Under the pieces are notes generated by a model, which was not told the origin of the DNA, made no database searches, and saw only the letters and a program-made list of their open reading frames with translations. The position numbers and the translations under genes were made by a program. DNA of 64,000 bases from Deltaproteobacteria bacterium. Its GTDB lineage: Bacteria > Desulfobacterota > DSM-4660 > Desulfatiglandales > Desulfatiglandaceae. Within the stretch, counting starts at the first letter, position 1. Each line of letters begins with the position of its first letter. Of the stretch, positions 35,246 through 44,614 are shown piece after piece. The DNA is taken from contig JAFDIV010000008.1 in the NCBI GenBank assembly GCA_019307815.1, positions 1 through 64,000 of the forward strand, read 5' to 3'.

Positions 35246-35548
35246 TTAAGCGGCAAGCCTTGCTGCAATTTGATAAAGGGTCTTTATGAGGAACGACTGC
35301 ACAAAGATGATCCCCAAGATCACGATAATTGGTGAAAAATCCAGGCCTCCAAGATTGATGGGCAAACGTCTTCTAATGGGATATAGGACGGGTTCTGTCA
35401 CCGAGTAAAGAAACCGCACAATCGTATTATAGGGATCAGGGTTGACCCATGAGATCACGGCCCTTCCAATAATGATCCACATGTAGAAACTGAGGGCAAT
35501 ATCCAATATCTTAGCTACAGCCACCAAGAAATTTGAAAACACAAACAT
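35246..35548 (-). CDS. YggT family membrane protein
   Basis: 100 residues, two hydrophobic segments: NFLVAVAKILDIALSFYMWI near the N-terminus and SPIIVILGIIFVQSFLI near the C-terminus. The conserved SWVNPDPYNTIVRFLYSVTE and PVLYPIRRRLP motifs mark YggT. It is an inner-membrane protein, linked to osmotic tolerance or cell division in some bacteria. Paired with YggU in a conserved order. Confidence 0.85.
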   Translation of the reverse strand: MFVFSNFLVAVAKILDIALSFYMWIIIGRAVISWVNPDPYNTIVRFLYSVTEPVLYPIRRRLPINLGGLDFSPIIVILGIIFVQSFLIKTLYQIAARLAA

Positions 35549-35631
35549 ATCTTTTCACCTCTGCCATATCTTACTTTTGGTATCTGTCCATAAGTCCAGA
35601 TTCAGCTATCGGCTTTCAGCAACCTGAGCGT

Positions 35632-35786
35632 CTGCCCCCATGTCGTGGCGGGCAGGGTAATGACACTTGCCCGCCTATGGTTTGTGGAGGGCTTGCCCGG
35701 CTTAGGCGGGTTAATTTGGCATTGGTCATTTGACATTCGTTTGGCATTTGACATTAGGGCTTTGACATTGAAAACGAGCTGTTTCT
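35632..35786 (+). repeat. Dispersed intergenic repeat, copy A
   Basis: About 155 bases nearly identical to 60434-60588 in the same orientation. It contains two palindromic blocks (GCCCGCC...GGCGGG type) and reiterated TTTGACATT words. It has no coding potential. It occupies the gap between yggT and the NAD-binding gene. Confidence 0.7.
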
Positions 35787-35793
35787 TAGGAGC

Positions 35794-36513
35794 TTAACCC
35801 TTGGGCTCCAGTGTCTTTGCCTCATTCCTTGTGACCATAAACCCATTCAGCACACCATGGCACTTGCATGAAGTGGCCAGGAGCCATTTGGAATCAGGCA
35901 TCTGACGAAGCTTGGAACACAGCCCAAAAAGCTCAGAGATCGCATACCCCCCCAACCCTGGGGCCAATTGTCTGCTTCTTATGACATGAATATTGAAACC
36001 TGCAACAGGAAGCTCCTGCAATAATTGATACAAGGGTCTATCCCGTTTCTCGCCAGTTACTGTACAGTATAGTGGCTCCGGGCAATCATCCGGACACCTA
36101 AAGTCAGCAAAACTCACAAGCAAAGAGCCATCTGGTCCGTCCCACACATGAGGAAGCAAGGGCTTGATTTGCTGCGGTATTTCCACAGGAACAAACTTGG
36201 TGGTATCCCTCAAGGCCATCTTTGCAAAGGCATAGGCCAGATGAAATGGCACAGCCGGGACCACAATGGATTTTTGGGAGAAAAGGTCTGCCCTTTCCGT
36301 CAAAAATGCCACTCCGTCTGCTTCCACTTGGTGCACATTCAAATCTCTGAATTGGTCTAGCGCCTCCTTGTCCTTGTCAACCACCCAGATGGATCGCCCA
36401 CCCTTTCCTGATAGAAGTCGCGCTGCCCTAAAGCCAAAATGGCCTGCTCCTATGATAAAAAGGGCCTCTGGCAACGAACGGCCTGCATCTGTTTTATGCG
36501 CTAGGTTTATCAT
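35794..36513 (-). CDS. NAD-binding (TrkA-N/Rossmann-like) hypothetical protein
   Basis: 239 residues. The N-terminal Rossmann fold is clear: EALFIIGAGHFGFRAARLLS and SIWVVDKDKEALDQF, as in TrkA-N or siroheme-synthase-like nucleotide-binding domains. The C-terminal part contains cysteines in DFRCPDDCPEPLYC, perhaps a metal site, and is not assigned. Its 3'-proximal neighbour is the RNase P RNA gene. No operon partners. Confidence 0.6.
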   Translation of the reverse strand: MINLAHKTDAGRSLPEALFIIGAGHFGFRAARLLSGKGGRSIWVVDKDKEALDQFRDLNVHQVEADGVAFLTERADLFSQKSIVVPAVPFHLAYAFAKMALRDTTKFVPVEIPQQIKPLLPHVWDGPDGSLLVSFADFRCPDDCPEPLYCTVTGEKRDRPLYQLLQELPVAGFNIHVIRSRQLAPGLGGYAISELFGLCSKLRQMPDSKWLLATSCKCHGVLNGFMVTRNEAKTLEPKG

Positions 36514-36537
36514 TTGGCGTGGTCAAAGGTAAAAAGA

Positions 36538-37097
36538 GGCATGTCAGAGCAGTCCATAAGCCGGGTTCTGTTCCCGGCACTCAACTTTCAGGAGATACTT
36601 TCGCAGTGTCACATACATTTCACATAAGGTAATTACGCCTGCCAATTTGGTGTCTCCTGAGAGTTGAGTGCCGGGCAATGGCCATTCATCTAGCCTCGAT
36701 GTTGCCATCGAGGTCAAGCGACCTACCCGGGAACTCGGGCGGACCACCCTCAAGCGTTCCCCTATTTGGTCTTGCTCCAGGTGGGGTTTACCTAGCTCCC
36801 ATCGTCACCGATGGGACTGGTGAGCTCTTACCTCACCCTTTCACCCTTACCCAGCACTCAACTCCGAGGGGGTATCCAGGTGGTTCACAAGATTATCCAA
36901 GTATTGGGAGAATCCCGCACGCCACAAATATCCCCTTAAAGTTGAGTGCTGGGCGGTCTGCTTTCTGTGGCACTTTCCTGCCCGTCGCCGGGACTGGGCG
37001 TTACCCAGCACCTTGTCCTGCGGAGCCCGGACTTTCCTCCCGGCACTCAACTTTTCAGGTGAGTGCCCGGCGGCCATTTGTCCTGCTCTGACATGCC
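36538..37097 (-). ncRNA. rnpB: RNase P RNA, enlarged
   Basis: Bacterial type A RNase P RNA. On the minus strand it has GAGGAAAGTCCGGGCTCC near the 5' end, GGTAAGGGTGAAAGGGTG, GACCAAATAGGGG and AACCCGGCTTATGGACT at the 3' end. The two ends pair (GGCATGTCAGAGCAG with CTGCTCTGACATGCC) as helix P1. At about 560 nt it is much longer than the usual 350-400 nt. The extra length lies in three helices that share one repeated palindrome (see findings). The catalytic core motifs are intact. Confidence 0.93.
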
Positions 37098-37180
37098 AGA
37101 GTATGCGTTTATATTTTATAATAAATTAACCAAGAAATATCAAAATGCAATCCCTCACAGCCACCCAAGCCACCAGACCT

Positions 37181-37942
37181 TTACTCTGATGATCCGGCCG
37201 GCTCTTTTAATTCCTTATTGTCCCCCCAGTAGATGATCCGCTGACAATTGGGGCAACTCATGAGCTCTTCCCCCCGGATCAGTTCATTGAACTTCTGGGG
37301 CGGAATGCCCATGTGACAGGTCTGGCATACACCAGAGGTCACAGGGCTGATGGCCAATCCCCCTTTTCGCTCCCGAAGCAGGTCATACCTGCTCAACAAA
37401 GGGGGCTCAATCTGCCGGCACAGTTGATCCCTTTCTTGGGCCAAGGATGTCAACTTCTGCTCAAGCGTCTTCATTTCCTCTTCTATGGCCTTTTTGTCTT
37501 TTGCTATCTTCTCTTTCAGCCCCTCCAGCTCCTTCTTTGAGGCCTTTAGCTTCTCTTCCAACGTCTCGATCTGCTCCATCAATTCCAAGGCCTTATCTTC
37601 CAGCAAGATCCTGGTCCGATCAAGCTCATCAATCTCCTTGAGGGCAGCTCGATATTCTTTGTTGGATGAGACACTTGAAAGCTTTGCTTGACTCTTTCTT
37701 TTCTTGGTCTCTGCGTCATCAATATCGCGTTCCACCTCACGTCTTTCCTTTTTCAGGGCCTCCAATCTCTCTTGGTCCTCTTGCACCGTCGCTTGAAAGG
37801 CCTCCAGTTCTTTTTCCAGTTTCGCGATCCTCAAGGGGCAATCATCTCGCTTTCGTCTTGTATCGGTAATCCGATTATCACAATCCTGAAGTTGTATCAA
37901 AAGCTTCAACTTTTCTTGCAACGCAATCACCTCGCAATGCAT
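37181..37942 (-). CDS. Coiled-coil protein with C-terminal C4 zinc ribbon (DUF164/CdsZ type)
   Basis: About 253 residues. A long coiled coil (residues ~5-190, rich in Lys/Glu: ELEGLKEKIAKDKKAIEEEM) ends in a zinc ribbon with CQTCHMGIP and CPNCQRIIYW. Homologues are widespread and are suggested to aid nucleic-acid or protein interactions, but no firm role is known. The track start at 37999 is too long. Possible starts are the ATG at 37942 or a TTG at 37921, the latter with GAGGTGA just upstream. The gene follows Nif3 closely. Confidence 0.8.
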   Translation of the reverse strand: MHCEVIALQEKLKLLIQLQDCDNRITDTRRKRDDCPLRIAKLEKELEAFQATVQEDQERLEALKKERREVERDIDDAETKKRKSQAKLSSVSSNKEYRAALKEIDELDRTRILLEDKALELMEQIETLEEKLKASKKELEGLKEKIAKDKKAIEEEMKTLEQKLTSLAQERDQLCRQIEPPLLSRYDLLRERKGGLAISPVTSGVCQTCHMGIPPQKFNELIRGEELMSCPNCQRIIYWGDNKELKEPAGSSE

Positions 37943-37995
37943 AATAATATGCCATGGACCTGGAGCACTATTCGGGATGCCCCTCATATGCTGAG

Positions 37996-38874
37996 TCACA
38001 TGGCTCGGATAGGGTCATTTTCCTTATCATTATGAAGGATTTCCACCTTCCAGTTCCTCTGCTCCATTTCTTTGGCCAGTTGTTTGCCAAAGGCCGCAAA
38101 TGCAACCTTTTCTGTGGCAAAATGCCCACCGTCAATAACTGCTAGGCCAAAAAATTCAGCCTCCCTGGCCTGGTGATAACTTACATCCCCGGTAATGAGC
38201 AAATCAGCCCCTTTTGCATAGGCCTCTCGAATCAGAGAGCCACCCGAGCCTCCCACCACTGCCACACGCCTGATCTTCATGTCCTTTTTCCCCACGACCC
38301 TTACAGAGGACACCCGCAGCAGGCCTTTTACCATAGTCACCAGTTCATAGAGTGTTTTCTCTGCCCTCAGATCACCTATGCGCCCAATCCCGGTCCTATT
38401 GCCTTTGCTCAAGTCAGTACGCTGGACTGTGCGAGCACGGCGAGGCTCGATCCTCGCTTTGGATCTATAGGGGCCACTTTGGTCCCTATTGTTCAACACA
38501 TCAATACGTTCCAGACCCAAAAGATCCCCCAGAATGGCATTAATCCCCTCATGTGCGGCATCAAGATTGGTGTGCACAGCCACAATGGATACCCCACATC
38601 TTATGGCCTCGTAGACCACACCCCCCGGATAATCCCCGCCCTTTACGCTGCTCATTGGTCTGAATATTAATGGATGGTGCGTGAGAAGCAGTTGTGCGCG
38701 GTGGTCCCAGGCGTAGGACACGGCCTGTAGCGTTGGGTCCAACGACAATACCATCTTTTCAATTCTATGGTCCAGGAATCCCACCTGAAGGCCAGGATTG
38801 TCCCAGGACTCAGCCAGCTCGGCTGGAGCCAAATCTTCAAGGAGTGCCACAATATCCTTTAGCCTTGGAACCAT
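37996..38874 (-). CDS. Nif3-like dinuclear metal centre protein
   Basis: About 292 residues from the ATG at 38874, which has GGAGCGGAG upstream. The track start (38976) falls inside a repetitive element and is rejected. Nif3 motifs: WDNPGLQVG, LLTHHPLIF and VAVHTNLDAAH (metal-binding His/Asp) in the N-terminal half, and GDVSYHQAREAEFFGLAVIDGGHFATE in the C-terminal half. The central segment carries an extra ~35 residues rich in Arg (ARIEPRRARTVQRTDLSKGN). The family forms hexamers with a two-metal site; some members act as GTP cyclohydrolase-like or DNA-related proteins. Confidence 0.85.
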   Translation of the reverse strand: MVPRLKDIVALLEDLAPAELAESWDNPGLQVGFLDHRIEKMVLSLDPTLQAVSYAWDHRAQLLLTHHPLIFRPMSSVKGGDYPGGVVYEAIRCGVSIVAVHTNLDAAHEGINAILGDLLGLERIDVLNNRDQSGPYRSKARIEPRRARTVQRTDLSKGNRTGIGRIGDLRAEKTLYELVTMVKGLLRVSSVRVVGKKDMKIRRVAVVGGSGGSLIREAYAKGADLLITGDVSYHQAREAEFFGLAVIDGGHFATEKVAFAAFGKQLAKEMEQRNWKVEILHNDKENDPIRAM

Positions 38875-38962
38875 GATCTCCGCTCCAATACCCCCCAGAG
38901 CCCCTTTTCCTTTCTCGATCTGGGAGCTTTCAGCTTTCAGAAGCCTACCCGGATACTGAGCT

Positions 38963-39007
38963 TCCGGGTAATTCATGGAAGGAACAGCACTGGGTTGTCA
39001 TTTCGAG
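38963..39007 (+). repeat. 45-bp inverted repeat, left arm
   Basis: A perfect 45-base match, in reverse complement, to 39436-39480. The arms enclose about 430 bases including tRNA-CAU. The segment from 38997 to about 39072 also folds on itself (TCATTTCGAG...CTCGAAATGA), a common intergenic palindrome type. Confidence 0.75.
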
Positions 39008-39167
39008 TGGAGCGAGAAATCTTGTGCCTGGGGTAAAAAGATTTCTCGTCGCTAGCGCTCCTCGAAATGACATTTTTTCAACATGCTTTAAACGTCTACA
39101 AAGAGCTGTTTCTTAGAAGCATTCAGCTATCAGCTTAACCCTGTAGAAAAGACCGACCAAAATGTAA

Positions 39168-39195
39168 GGGGCGCATCCTCATTGGGATGCGCCCC
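39168..39195. terminator. Strong GC hairpin near tRNA-CAU
   Basis: GGGGCGCATCC and GGATGCGCCCC form a perfect 11-bp stem with a 6-base loop. It lies about 60 bases after the 3' end of the minus-strand tRNA. There is no long T run, so termination is possible but unproven. Confidence 0.45.
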
Positions 39196-39252
39196 CGCCT
39201 CATGCCTGTTGACAAAATCTATTCATCCTAAGTCGATTGAGTGCCATTTTAG

Positions 39253-39328
39253 TGGTGGGCCCACCTGGCCTCGAACCAGGGACCTACCGGTTATGAGCCG
39301 GTGGCTCTTCCAACTGAGCTATGGGCCC
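39253..39328 (-). tRNA. tRNA with CAU anticodon, probably tRNA-Ile2
   Basis: A 76-nt cloverleaf with encoded CCA: acceptor GGGCCCA/TGGGCCC, anticodon stem ACCGG/CCGGT and loop CTCATAA (anticodon CAU). It lacks the initiator features. C4 and C5 in the acceptor match the determinants recognised by TilS in tRNA-Ile2 better than elongator tRNA-Met, so an AUA-reading isoleucine tRNA is favoured. Confidence 0.9.
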
Positions 39329-39435
39329 GATCATTTCTCCTATTTTTTTAAATTGCTCATTGAAACAAAATTTGTCAAGCAAAATCCTTCCTATAGATCC
39401 TCAGCGCCCGTTGCCCCAACTGGCCGTCGGGCAGG

Positions 39436-39480
39436 CTCGAAATGACAACCCAGTGCTGTTCCTTCCATGAATTACCCGGA
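39436..39480 (+). repeat. 45-bp inverted repeat, right arm
   Basis: Reverse complement of 38963-39007, perfect over 45 bases. It lies between tRNA-CAU and the 3' end of rpoD. Confidence 0.75.
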
Positions 39481-39559
39481 AACAATGCCTTGGGCAGATT
39501 GCTGAAAGCTGAATGCTGAAAGCGCCCATCTGCAAATTACCATTTGCAGATGGCACCAG

Positions 39560-41326
39560 CTAGCTTTCAATGAACCCTTTCAGCTTCTTGCTACGGCTTG
39601 GATGCCTCAGCTTCCTCAGGGCCTTGGCCTCAATCTGACGGATTCGTTCCCTTGTGACATTAAAATCACGTCCAACTTCCTCCAAGGTGTGATCCGCCTT
39701 TTCCCCTATGCCGAAGCGCATCCGAAGCACCTTTTCTTCCCTAGGTGTCAAGGTAGCAAGCACTTTTCTGGTCTGCTCGGCCAGGTTAAAGTTAATGACC
39801 GCATCGGCCGGCGACAGTACCTTCTTATCTTCAATGAAATCCCCCAGATGACTGTCCTCCTCCTCTCCAATGGGGGTCTCTAAAGAAATGGGCTCCTTGG
39901 CAATCTTGAGGACCTTCCGCACTTTTTCCAAGGGAAACTCCATCTTCTCGGCAATTTCTTCTGGAGTGGGCTCTCGTCCATATTCCTGAACCAGGTATCT
40001 GGAGGTCCTTATGAGCTTATTAATAGTCTCGATCATATGCACGGGTATCCTGATGGTCCTGGCCTGATCTGCAATGGCCCTTGTTATGGCCTGCCTAATC
40101 CACCAGGTAGCATATGTGCTGAACTTATATCCCCTCTGGTATTCGAACTTGTCCACTGCCTTCATGAGGCCGATGTTACCCTCCTGAATGAGATCTAGGA
40201 ACTGCAAACCCCTATTAGTGTACTTCTTTGCAATACTGACCACCAGCCGCAAATTGGCCTCAATAAGTTCGCTCTTGGCCTCTTTGGCCTTCTCCATGCT
40301 TTTTTCCACACGTTTGAGGGTCTCTTTGAGTTGGCGAGGGGTCATTCCGGTTCTTTCCTTTATGCCCTTGATACACCCCTGGGAGCGCTCCACCCTCTCC
40401 TTAAGGGCCTCCAGCTCCTTTTTGTTGAGCCCCAATGGTGGAATCGGTTCATCGTCCTTGCTCGCCTTTGAGATCTTTGCAAAGCATTTCTTTAGATAAG
40501 AAATGGGTTTTCCACCGGCCTGGAGCATACATTCGGCCAGTTCCCTCTCGGCCGCGTCCAGTTCTTTGACCGTATTCTGCAGCCTTTCCACCATCTTATC
40601 CAGTTGGCGCTTCTCCAGCCTAAAGGAATCAATGAGCTCTCTTGTCTTTCCCTTCTTCTCCTTTAGGTCTGCTTGCAATTTTTTCTTCTTCTTTTCAGAG
40701 CACCGCTCCTTGGTCATTTCCCGGCGTATAACCTTACTCTCTTCATGGAGCTGCTTAATCTGATCAATCAGTTGAAGCAAAGAGGCCTTCCTCTCCCCAA
40801 CCTGGCTGTAATTGTCTTCGTCTTCCAGATCATTAATCACATCCTTGAGCTTGACATCTCCGGTCTTGAGTTGCTCTCCCAGCTCAATAATATGTTCCAC
40901 GCCAACAGAGCAATCCAACAAGGCATTCAGCGCCTGCTTTTCCCCCTTTTCTATGCGCTTGGCAATCTCCACCTCTCCTTCTCTGGTAAGTAGGGAGATA
41001 CACCCCATCTCTTTGAGATACATCTTCACAGGATCGGAGACCCGAGCGCCTGCATCAGTGATTTCCTGGCGGGCCTGAACCATTTCCTCGGCCTTCATTT
41101 TCTTCTTTTTCAGCCGTTTTGATTTTTCGATCTCTTCCTTTGCAGATTCGTCGATGACCATGATGTCCAGCTCTTCAAACATCATCATTAGGTCATCGAG
41201 TTCCTCTTCTGAGGACATGAGTTCCTCGGGAAGGTCATCGTTCAGCTCTTCATATGTGATATATCCCTTGTCCTTACCAATATCTATAAGCCTCTTCAGG
41301 TTAACCATATCAGTATTCTTTGCCAT
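39560..41326 (-). CDS. rpoD: Primary sigma factor RpoD (sigma70)
   Basis: 588 residues. Region 1.1 is at the N-terminus, and the [11 protein letters not shown] of region 1.2 is clear. A long charged non-conserved region follows. Regions 2-4: [40 protein letters not shown] (the -10 reading helix), [10 protein letters not shown], and the C-terminal [25 protein letters not shown]. It is the housekeeping sigma factor. It follows dnaG by 20 bases, as in the classic macromolecular synthesis operon; rpsU is absent, its place taken by a yqeY-like gene. Confidence 0.97.
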   Translation of the reverse strand: MAKNTDMVNLKRLIDIGKDKGYITYEELNDDLPEELMSSEEELDDLMMMFEELDIMVIDESAKEEIEKSKRLKKKKMKAEEMVQARQEITDAGARVSDPVKMYLKEMGCISLLTREGEVEIAKRIEKGEKQALNALLDCSVGVEHIIELGEQLKTGDVKLKDVINDLEDEDNYSQVGERKASLLQLIDQIKQLHEESKVIRREMTKERCSEKKKKKLQADLKEKKGKTRELIDSFRLEKRQLDKMVERLQNTVKELDAAERELAECMLQAGGKPISYLKKCFAKISKASKDDEPIPPLGLNKKELEALKERVERSQGCIKGIKERTGMTPRQLKETLKRVEKSMEKAKEAKSELIEANLRLVVSIAKKYTNRGLQFLDLIQEGNIGLMKAVDKFEYQRGYKFSTYATWWIRQAITRAIADQARTIRIPVHMIETINKLIRTSRYLVQEYGREPTPEEIAEKMEFPLEKVRKVLKIAKEPISLETPIGEEEDSHLGDFIEDKKVLSPADAVINFNLAEQTRKVLATLTPREEKVLRMRFGIGEKADHTLEEVGRDFNVTRERIRQIEAKALRKLRHPSRSKKLKGFIES

Positions 41327-41346
41327 CCCCTAACCTCCTTGTGGCC

Positions 41347-43110
41347 TCATTGCATGAGACCTTGATGAAGCTTCGCCCTCAGTTTCAAAAGGGCATTTAG
41401 CTCCTCCATGTCACCGCGCCGTCGGGCATCCCGAATGGAGGAGGTTATTTTTATCTCACGGATCTTGTTCTTTATCTCCTCAACCGCCACTCTTGCGGAT
41501 GATGCCGAATAAAAAGAAGGCAACAGTAGTGCTTCTCGGTATTCGTTTCGCGCCCTCTCATCTTCCAATTCTTCCACCAGATCCTGGGGTTCAAACTGGC
41601 CTTCCCTCTTGTACTTATCCAAAAAGGCCTCAATCACAGTACCAATGGTGGCATCAGTGAGCAGGGGCTGCCACTCACACTCTGCCAATTGCGCCCTTGT
41701 CTCTGGGTGATGGATAAGCAAATTCAATATGTGTAGATCCCTGTTATATCTTTTAGCAGCACTTTCCTCTGATGCCTTGTTCCTCAATCTGCCCTGGATC
41801 TGCCCCCCATCCTTTTTCCGAAACCTGTCAAGCTCTTCCCAGACAACGCTCTCCTTTATTCCTACCGCTTCAGAGACCCTTCTCACATACCCAGCCCTTA
41901 AGGTAGGGTCTTTCACCTCATAAAGGCAGGGAAGAAGCTCCTTAAGCACACTCACCTTCTCTTCTACAGTGGCCCTATTGTCTGAGAGCCGCTGATTCAT
42001 ATAAAAATCCAAAAGAGAAGGAGCACCCTCCACGAGTTCTAGGAACCGCTCGGGCCCCTCGGCCTTCACAAAGGTGTCAGGGTCGTGACCTGGTGGCAGA
42101 AGCACCGCCTTACCTTGAACCCCCTCGTTTAGAAATACAGGCAATCCCCGCAACGCGGCCTCCCTGCCTGCTTCGTCCGAATCAAATACCAGCACGATCT
42201 CCGAGGCATATCCCTTCAGCCTTCTCACGTGCGAGGGGGTCAGTGCTGTGCCCAGTGTAGCGCCTATGTTCCGAATGCCAGCAATCCAGAGGGCCAAAAA
42301 ATCCATATACCCTTCAACAATCAAGGCCTTCCTGGTCTTTCGGATCTCGGGATATGAGGCGTTCAGTCCATAAAGCACAGACCCTTTTTGAAATACTTGG
42401 GTCTCGGGCGTATTCAGGTACTTGGGATGGCCTTCATCCAACACCCTGCCACCAAAGCCCACCACGCGGCCGCTAAGATCAAAAATGGGGAAGATGACTC
42501 TTCCTCTGAAACGGTCATAATAACGCCCCTTTTTCCCTAAGATAATAAGCCCGGCCGATTCGGCAATCTTACGGTCAACTTTTCCTCTTTCCAGATAGCC
42601 AACCAGCCCTTCCCACTGATCAAAGGCATACCCCAGCTTGAATTGGCGAATAACCTCAACTGGGATGCCCCTGTTATGCAGATAGTTCCTGGCCCCCTCT
42701 GCGCCGGGTGAGTCCATTAGGTTTCCATGAAAATAACGCGCAGCCTTTTCATTAACAGCCAAGATCGCTTCCCTTAAGGCCCTTTTCCTTTTTTCTTCAG
42801 CGCTTAGGGGTTTTTCTGGCAAGGGCACATGATACCTTTCAGCCAGGTCTTTCACGGCCTCCGGAAATGAGCAATGATGGTAGGCCATCCAAAAGGCGAA
42901 GATGTCACCCCCCTTCTTACATCCAAAACAGTGGAACATCTGCCTCTCCCTGTTAACCGTGAAAGAAGGCTCTTTTTCTGAATGGAAAGGGCATAATCCC
43001 ACATAATTTCGGCCCGCCTTTCGCAGTTGAACAAAGTTCCCCACTAGATCTACAATATCAGCAGATCGTTTTATCTCCTCCTTCACAAGCTGATAGGACT
43101 CTCTGTCCAT
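41347..43110 (-). CDS. dnaG: DNA primase DnaG
   Basis: 587 residues. The N-terminal zinc finger is CPFHSEKEPSFTVNRERQMF followed by HCFGC. The TOPRIM core carries KALIVEGYMDFLALW and VLVFDSDEAGREAALRG, which bind the catalytic metals. The C-terminal ~150 residues are the helicase-interaction region. It synthesises RNA primers for replication. Upstream comes yqeY, downstream rpoD, all co-directional. Confidence 0.96.
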   Translation of the reverse strand: MDRESYQLVKEEIKRSADIVDLVGNFVQLRKAGRNYVGLCPFHSEKEPSFTVNRERQMFHCFGCKKGGDIFAFWMAYHHCSFPEAVKDLAERYHVPLPEKPLSAEEKRKRALREAILAVNEKAARYFHGNLMDSPGAEGARNYLHNRGIPVEVIRQFKLGYAFDQWEGLVGYLERGKVDRKIAESAGLIILGKKGRYYDRFRGRVIFPIFDLSGRVVGFGGRVLDEGHPKYLNTPETQVFQKGSVLYGLNASYPEIRKTRKALIVEGYMDFLALWIAGIRNIGATLGTALTPSHVRRLKGYASEIVLVFDSDEAGREAALRGLPVFLNEGVQGKAVLLPPGHDPDTFVKAEGPERFLELVEGAPSLLDFYMNQRLSDNRATVEEKVSVLKELLPCLYEVKDPTLRAGYVRRVSEAVGIKESVVWEELDRFRKKDGGQIQGRLRNKASEESAAKRYNRDLHILNLLIHHPETRAQLAECEWQPLLTDATIGTVIEAFLDKYKREGQFEPQDLVEELEDERARNEYREALLLPSFYSASSARVAVEEIKNKIREIKITSSIRDARRRGDMEELNALLKLRAKLHQGLMQ

Positions 43111-43333
43111 TGACTCCTAATAAGGGCGTATTCGGCAAGGATCAGGCAAACCCATCTCCCTCTTGGGCTAGCAAGGGGAAGTGATGAAAATGGTAGCTCA
43201 AAAGGTTCTGAATGATATTGTTTGAAAAGTGAATTGAAAACATTGCGGGAATTTGAAAGTCGCTGGCCTCGACCATTTTAGCAATTTGAACAGCAAACAT
43301 TAGAACAGGGGCAGCCCTTTGAGCCCTATCCAT

Positions 43334-43780
43334 TTATCCGCTGAGCAAGCGCTTAGCTATCTCACTTACCTGCTTACCTTCAGCACGCCCGGCCAGCTTT
43401 GACATGGCAGCCTTCATTACTTTACCCATGTCTTTAGGACTGGTTGCAGACAGTTCAGAAATGATCGTGCGAAGGACAGATTCGATCTCTTCCGCGCTCA
43501 GCTGCTCGGGCAAATATTGATAGAATATCTTTAACTCCTGCTCCTCTTTCTTTGCCAGATCCTCGCGGCCGCCTTTGGTGAATTCGGCTACAGCTTCCTT
43601 GCCTTTTCGAACGAGCGACGATATAACCGCCTGAATTTCATCGTCTTTTAACTCTCTGCCTTTCTCCACCTGCTTATTCTTGATAGAGGTCTTCAGCATA
43701 CGAAGGCACGAGACGCGGGTTTCATCCTTTGCCCGCATGGCCTCTTTTAGGTCTTGAACAATCCTTTCAGCTAGAGACAT
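43334..43780 (-). CDS. GatB/YqeY domain protein
   Basis: 148 residues: MSLAERIVQDLKEAMRAKDE and LRMLKTSIKNKQVEKGREL, then TSPKDMGKVMKAAMSKLAGR with the end GKQVSEIAKRLL. This is the stand-alone YqeY protein, related to the tail domain of GatB, and possibly involved in tRNA-dependent amidation or other tRNA steps. It has the normal length and precedes dnaG-rpoD, a common order. The 223-base gap to dnaG holds no clear gene. Confidence 0.9.
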   Translation of the reverse strand: MSLAERIVQDLKEAMRAKDETRVSCLRMLKTSIKNKQVEKGRELKDDEIQAVISSLVRKGKEAVAEFTKGGREDLAKKEEQELKIFYQYLPEQLSAEEIESVLRTIISELSATSPKDMGKVMKAAMSKLAGRAEGKQVSEIAKRLLSG

Positions 43781-43849
43781 GAAATTGACTCTCCTTTGGA
43801 CATAAACTTTTAGTATACTAAATTTTTTTTCTAGGTCAAGGAAAAAATT

Positions 43850-44599
43850 TTACCCCCCTCCTTGCCCAGATAGCCCTCCTTTGCATAACGCAATGGCCCC
43901 TTTCAGATCCAAGGCACCGTCGTAAAGGGCCCTCCCTGTAATCATGCCCATAACCCCGTAGGGCCTCAATCTCAAAAGGGCTTTCACGTCACCAATACCA
44001 GAGACGCCTCCTGAGGCGATCACCGGGATAGAGGTGGATCTGGCGAGCTCTGCAGTGGCCTGGATATTCGGGCCTGTTCTCATGCCGTCGCGTAAGATGT
44101 CTGTGTACACAATCGCCGCGATCTTGGCCCCTTCAAACATTTTGACCATGTCCACAGGATCCAGTGCCACTTCCTCTGTCCAGCCCTGCACAGCCACCCT
44201 TCCCCTTCTTGCATCAATGCCCAGTATGACTCGACCTGGATACCTTTCCGAAGCCTTAAACACGAATTCAGGATCTTTGCATGCTACAGTACCCAAAATC
44301 ACCCACCTTATACCTTGTTCAAGGTAGGCCTCCAGCGTCTCCATATCCCTGATTCCTCCACCTAGTTGGATAGGAATTGGGACAGCGTCAACCATCTTTT
44401 TGATCACCTTGCCATTGACTGGAGTCCCTTGGTGCGCACCATTTAGGTCCACCACGTGAATTCTCTCGGCCCCCATGTCATACCACCTCTTGGCCACCTC
44501 ATGGGGAAAATCCGAAAAAATCGTCTCCTCGGACATCCGTCCTTGACGAAGCCTCACGCATCTTCCGTCTTTAAGGTCAATGGCAGGTATCACCAACAC
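43850..44599 (-). CDS. hisA: HisA, phosphoribosylformimino-5-aminoimidazole carboxamide ribotide isomerase
   Basis: 249 residues, (beta/alpha)8 barrel. Start MLVIPAIDLKDGRCVRLRQG includes the catalytic Asp (AIDLKDG), and the second catalytic Asp is in IVYTDILRDGMRTGPN. Phosphate-binding loops are LGGGIRDM and ASGGVSG. It isomerises ProFAR to PRFAR in histidine synthesis. hisB lies two genes upstream on the same strand; the intervening gene is a lipoprotein. hisH and hisF are not in the window. Confidence 0.95.
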   Translation of the reverse strand: MLVIPAIDLKDGRCVRLRQGRMSEETIFSDFPHEVAKRWYDMGAERIHVVDLNGAHQGTPVNGKVIKKMVDAVPIPIQLGGGIRDMETLEAYLEQGIRWVILGTVACKDPEFVFKASERYPGRVILGIDARRGRVAVQGWTEEVALDPVDMVKMFEGAKIAAIVYTDILRDGMRTGPNIQATAELARSTSIPVIASGGVSGIGDVKALLRLRPYGVMGMITGRALYDGALDLKGAIALCKGGLSGQGGG

Positions 44600-44614
44600 G
44601 GTCTTTGATCTCTC

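Noticed and set aside
43142-43333. A 63-residue ORF immediately after yqeY
   Set aside because: No motif, no good ribosome site; likely non-coding sequence between yqeY and dnaG.
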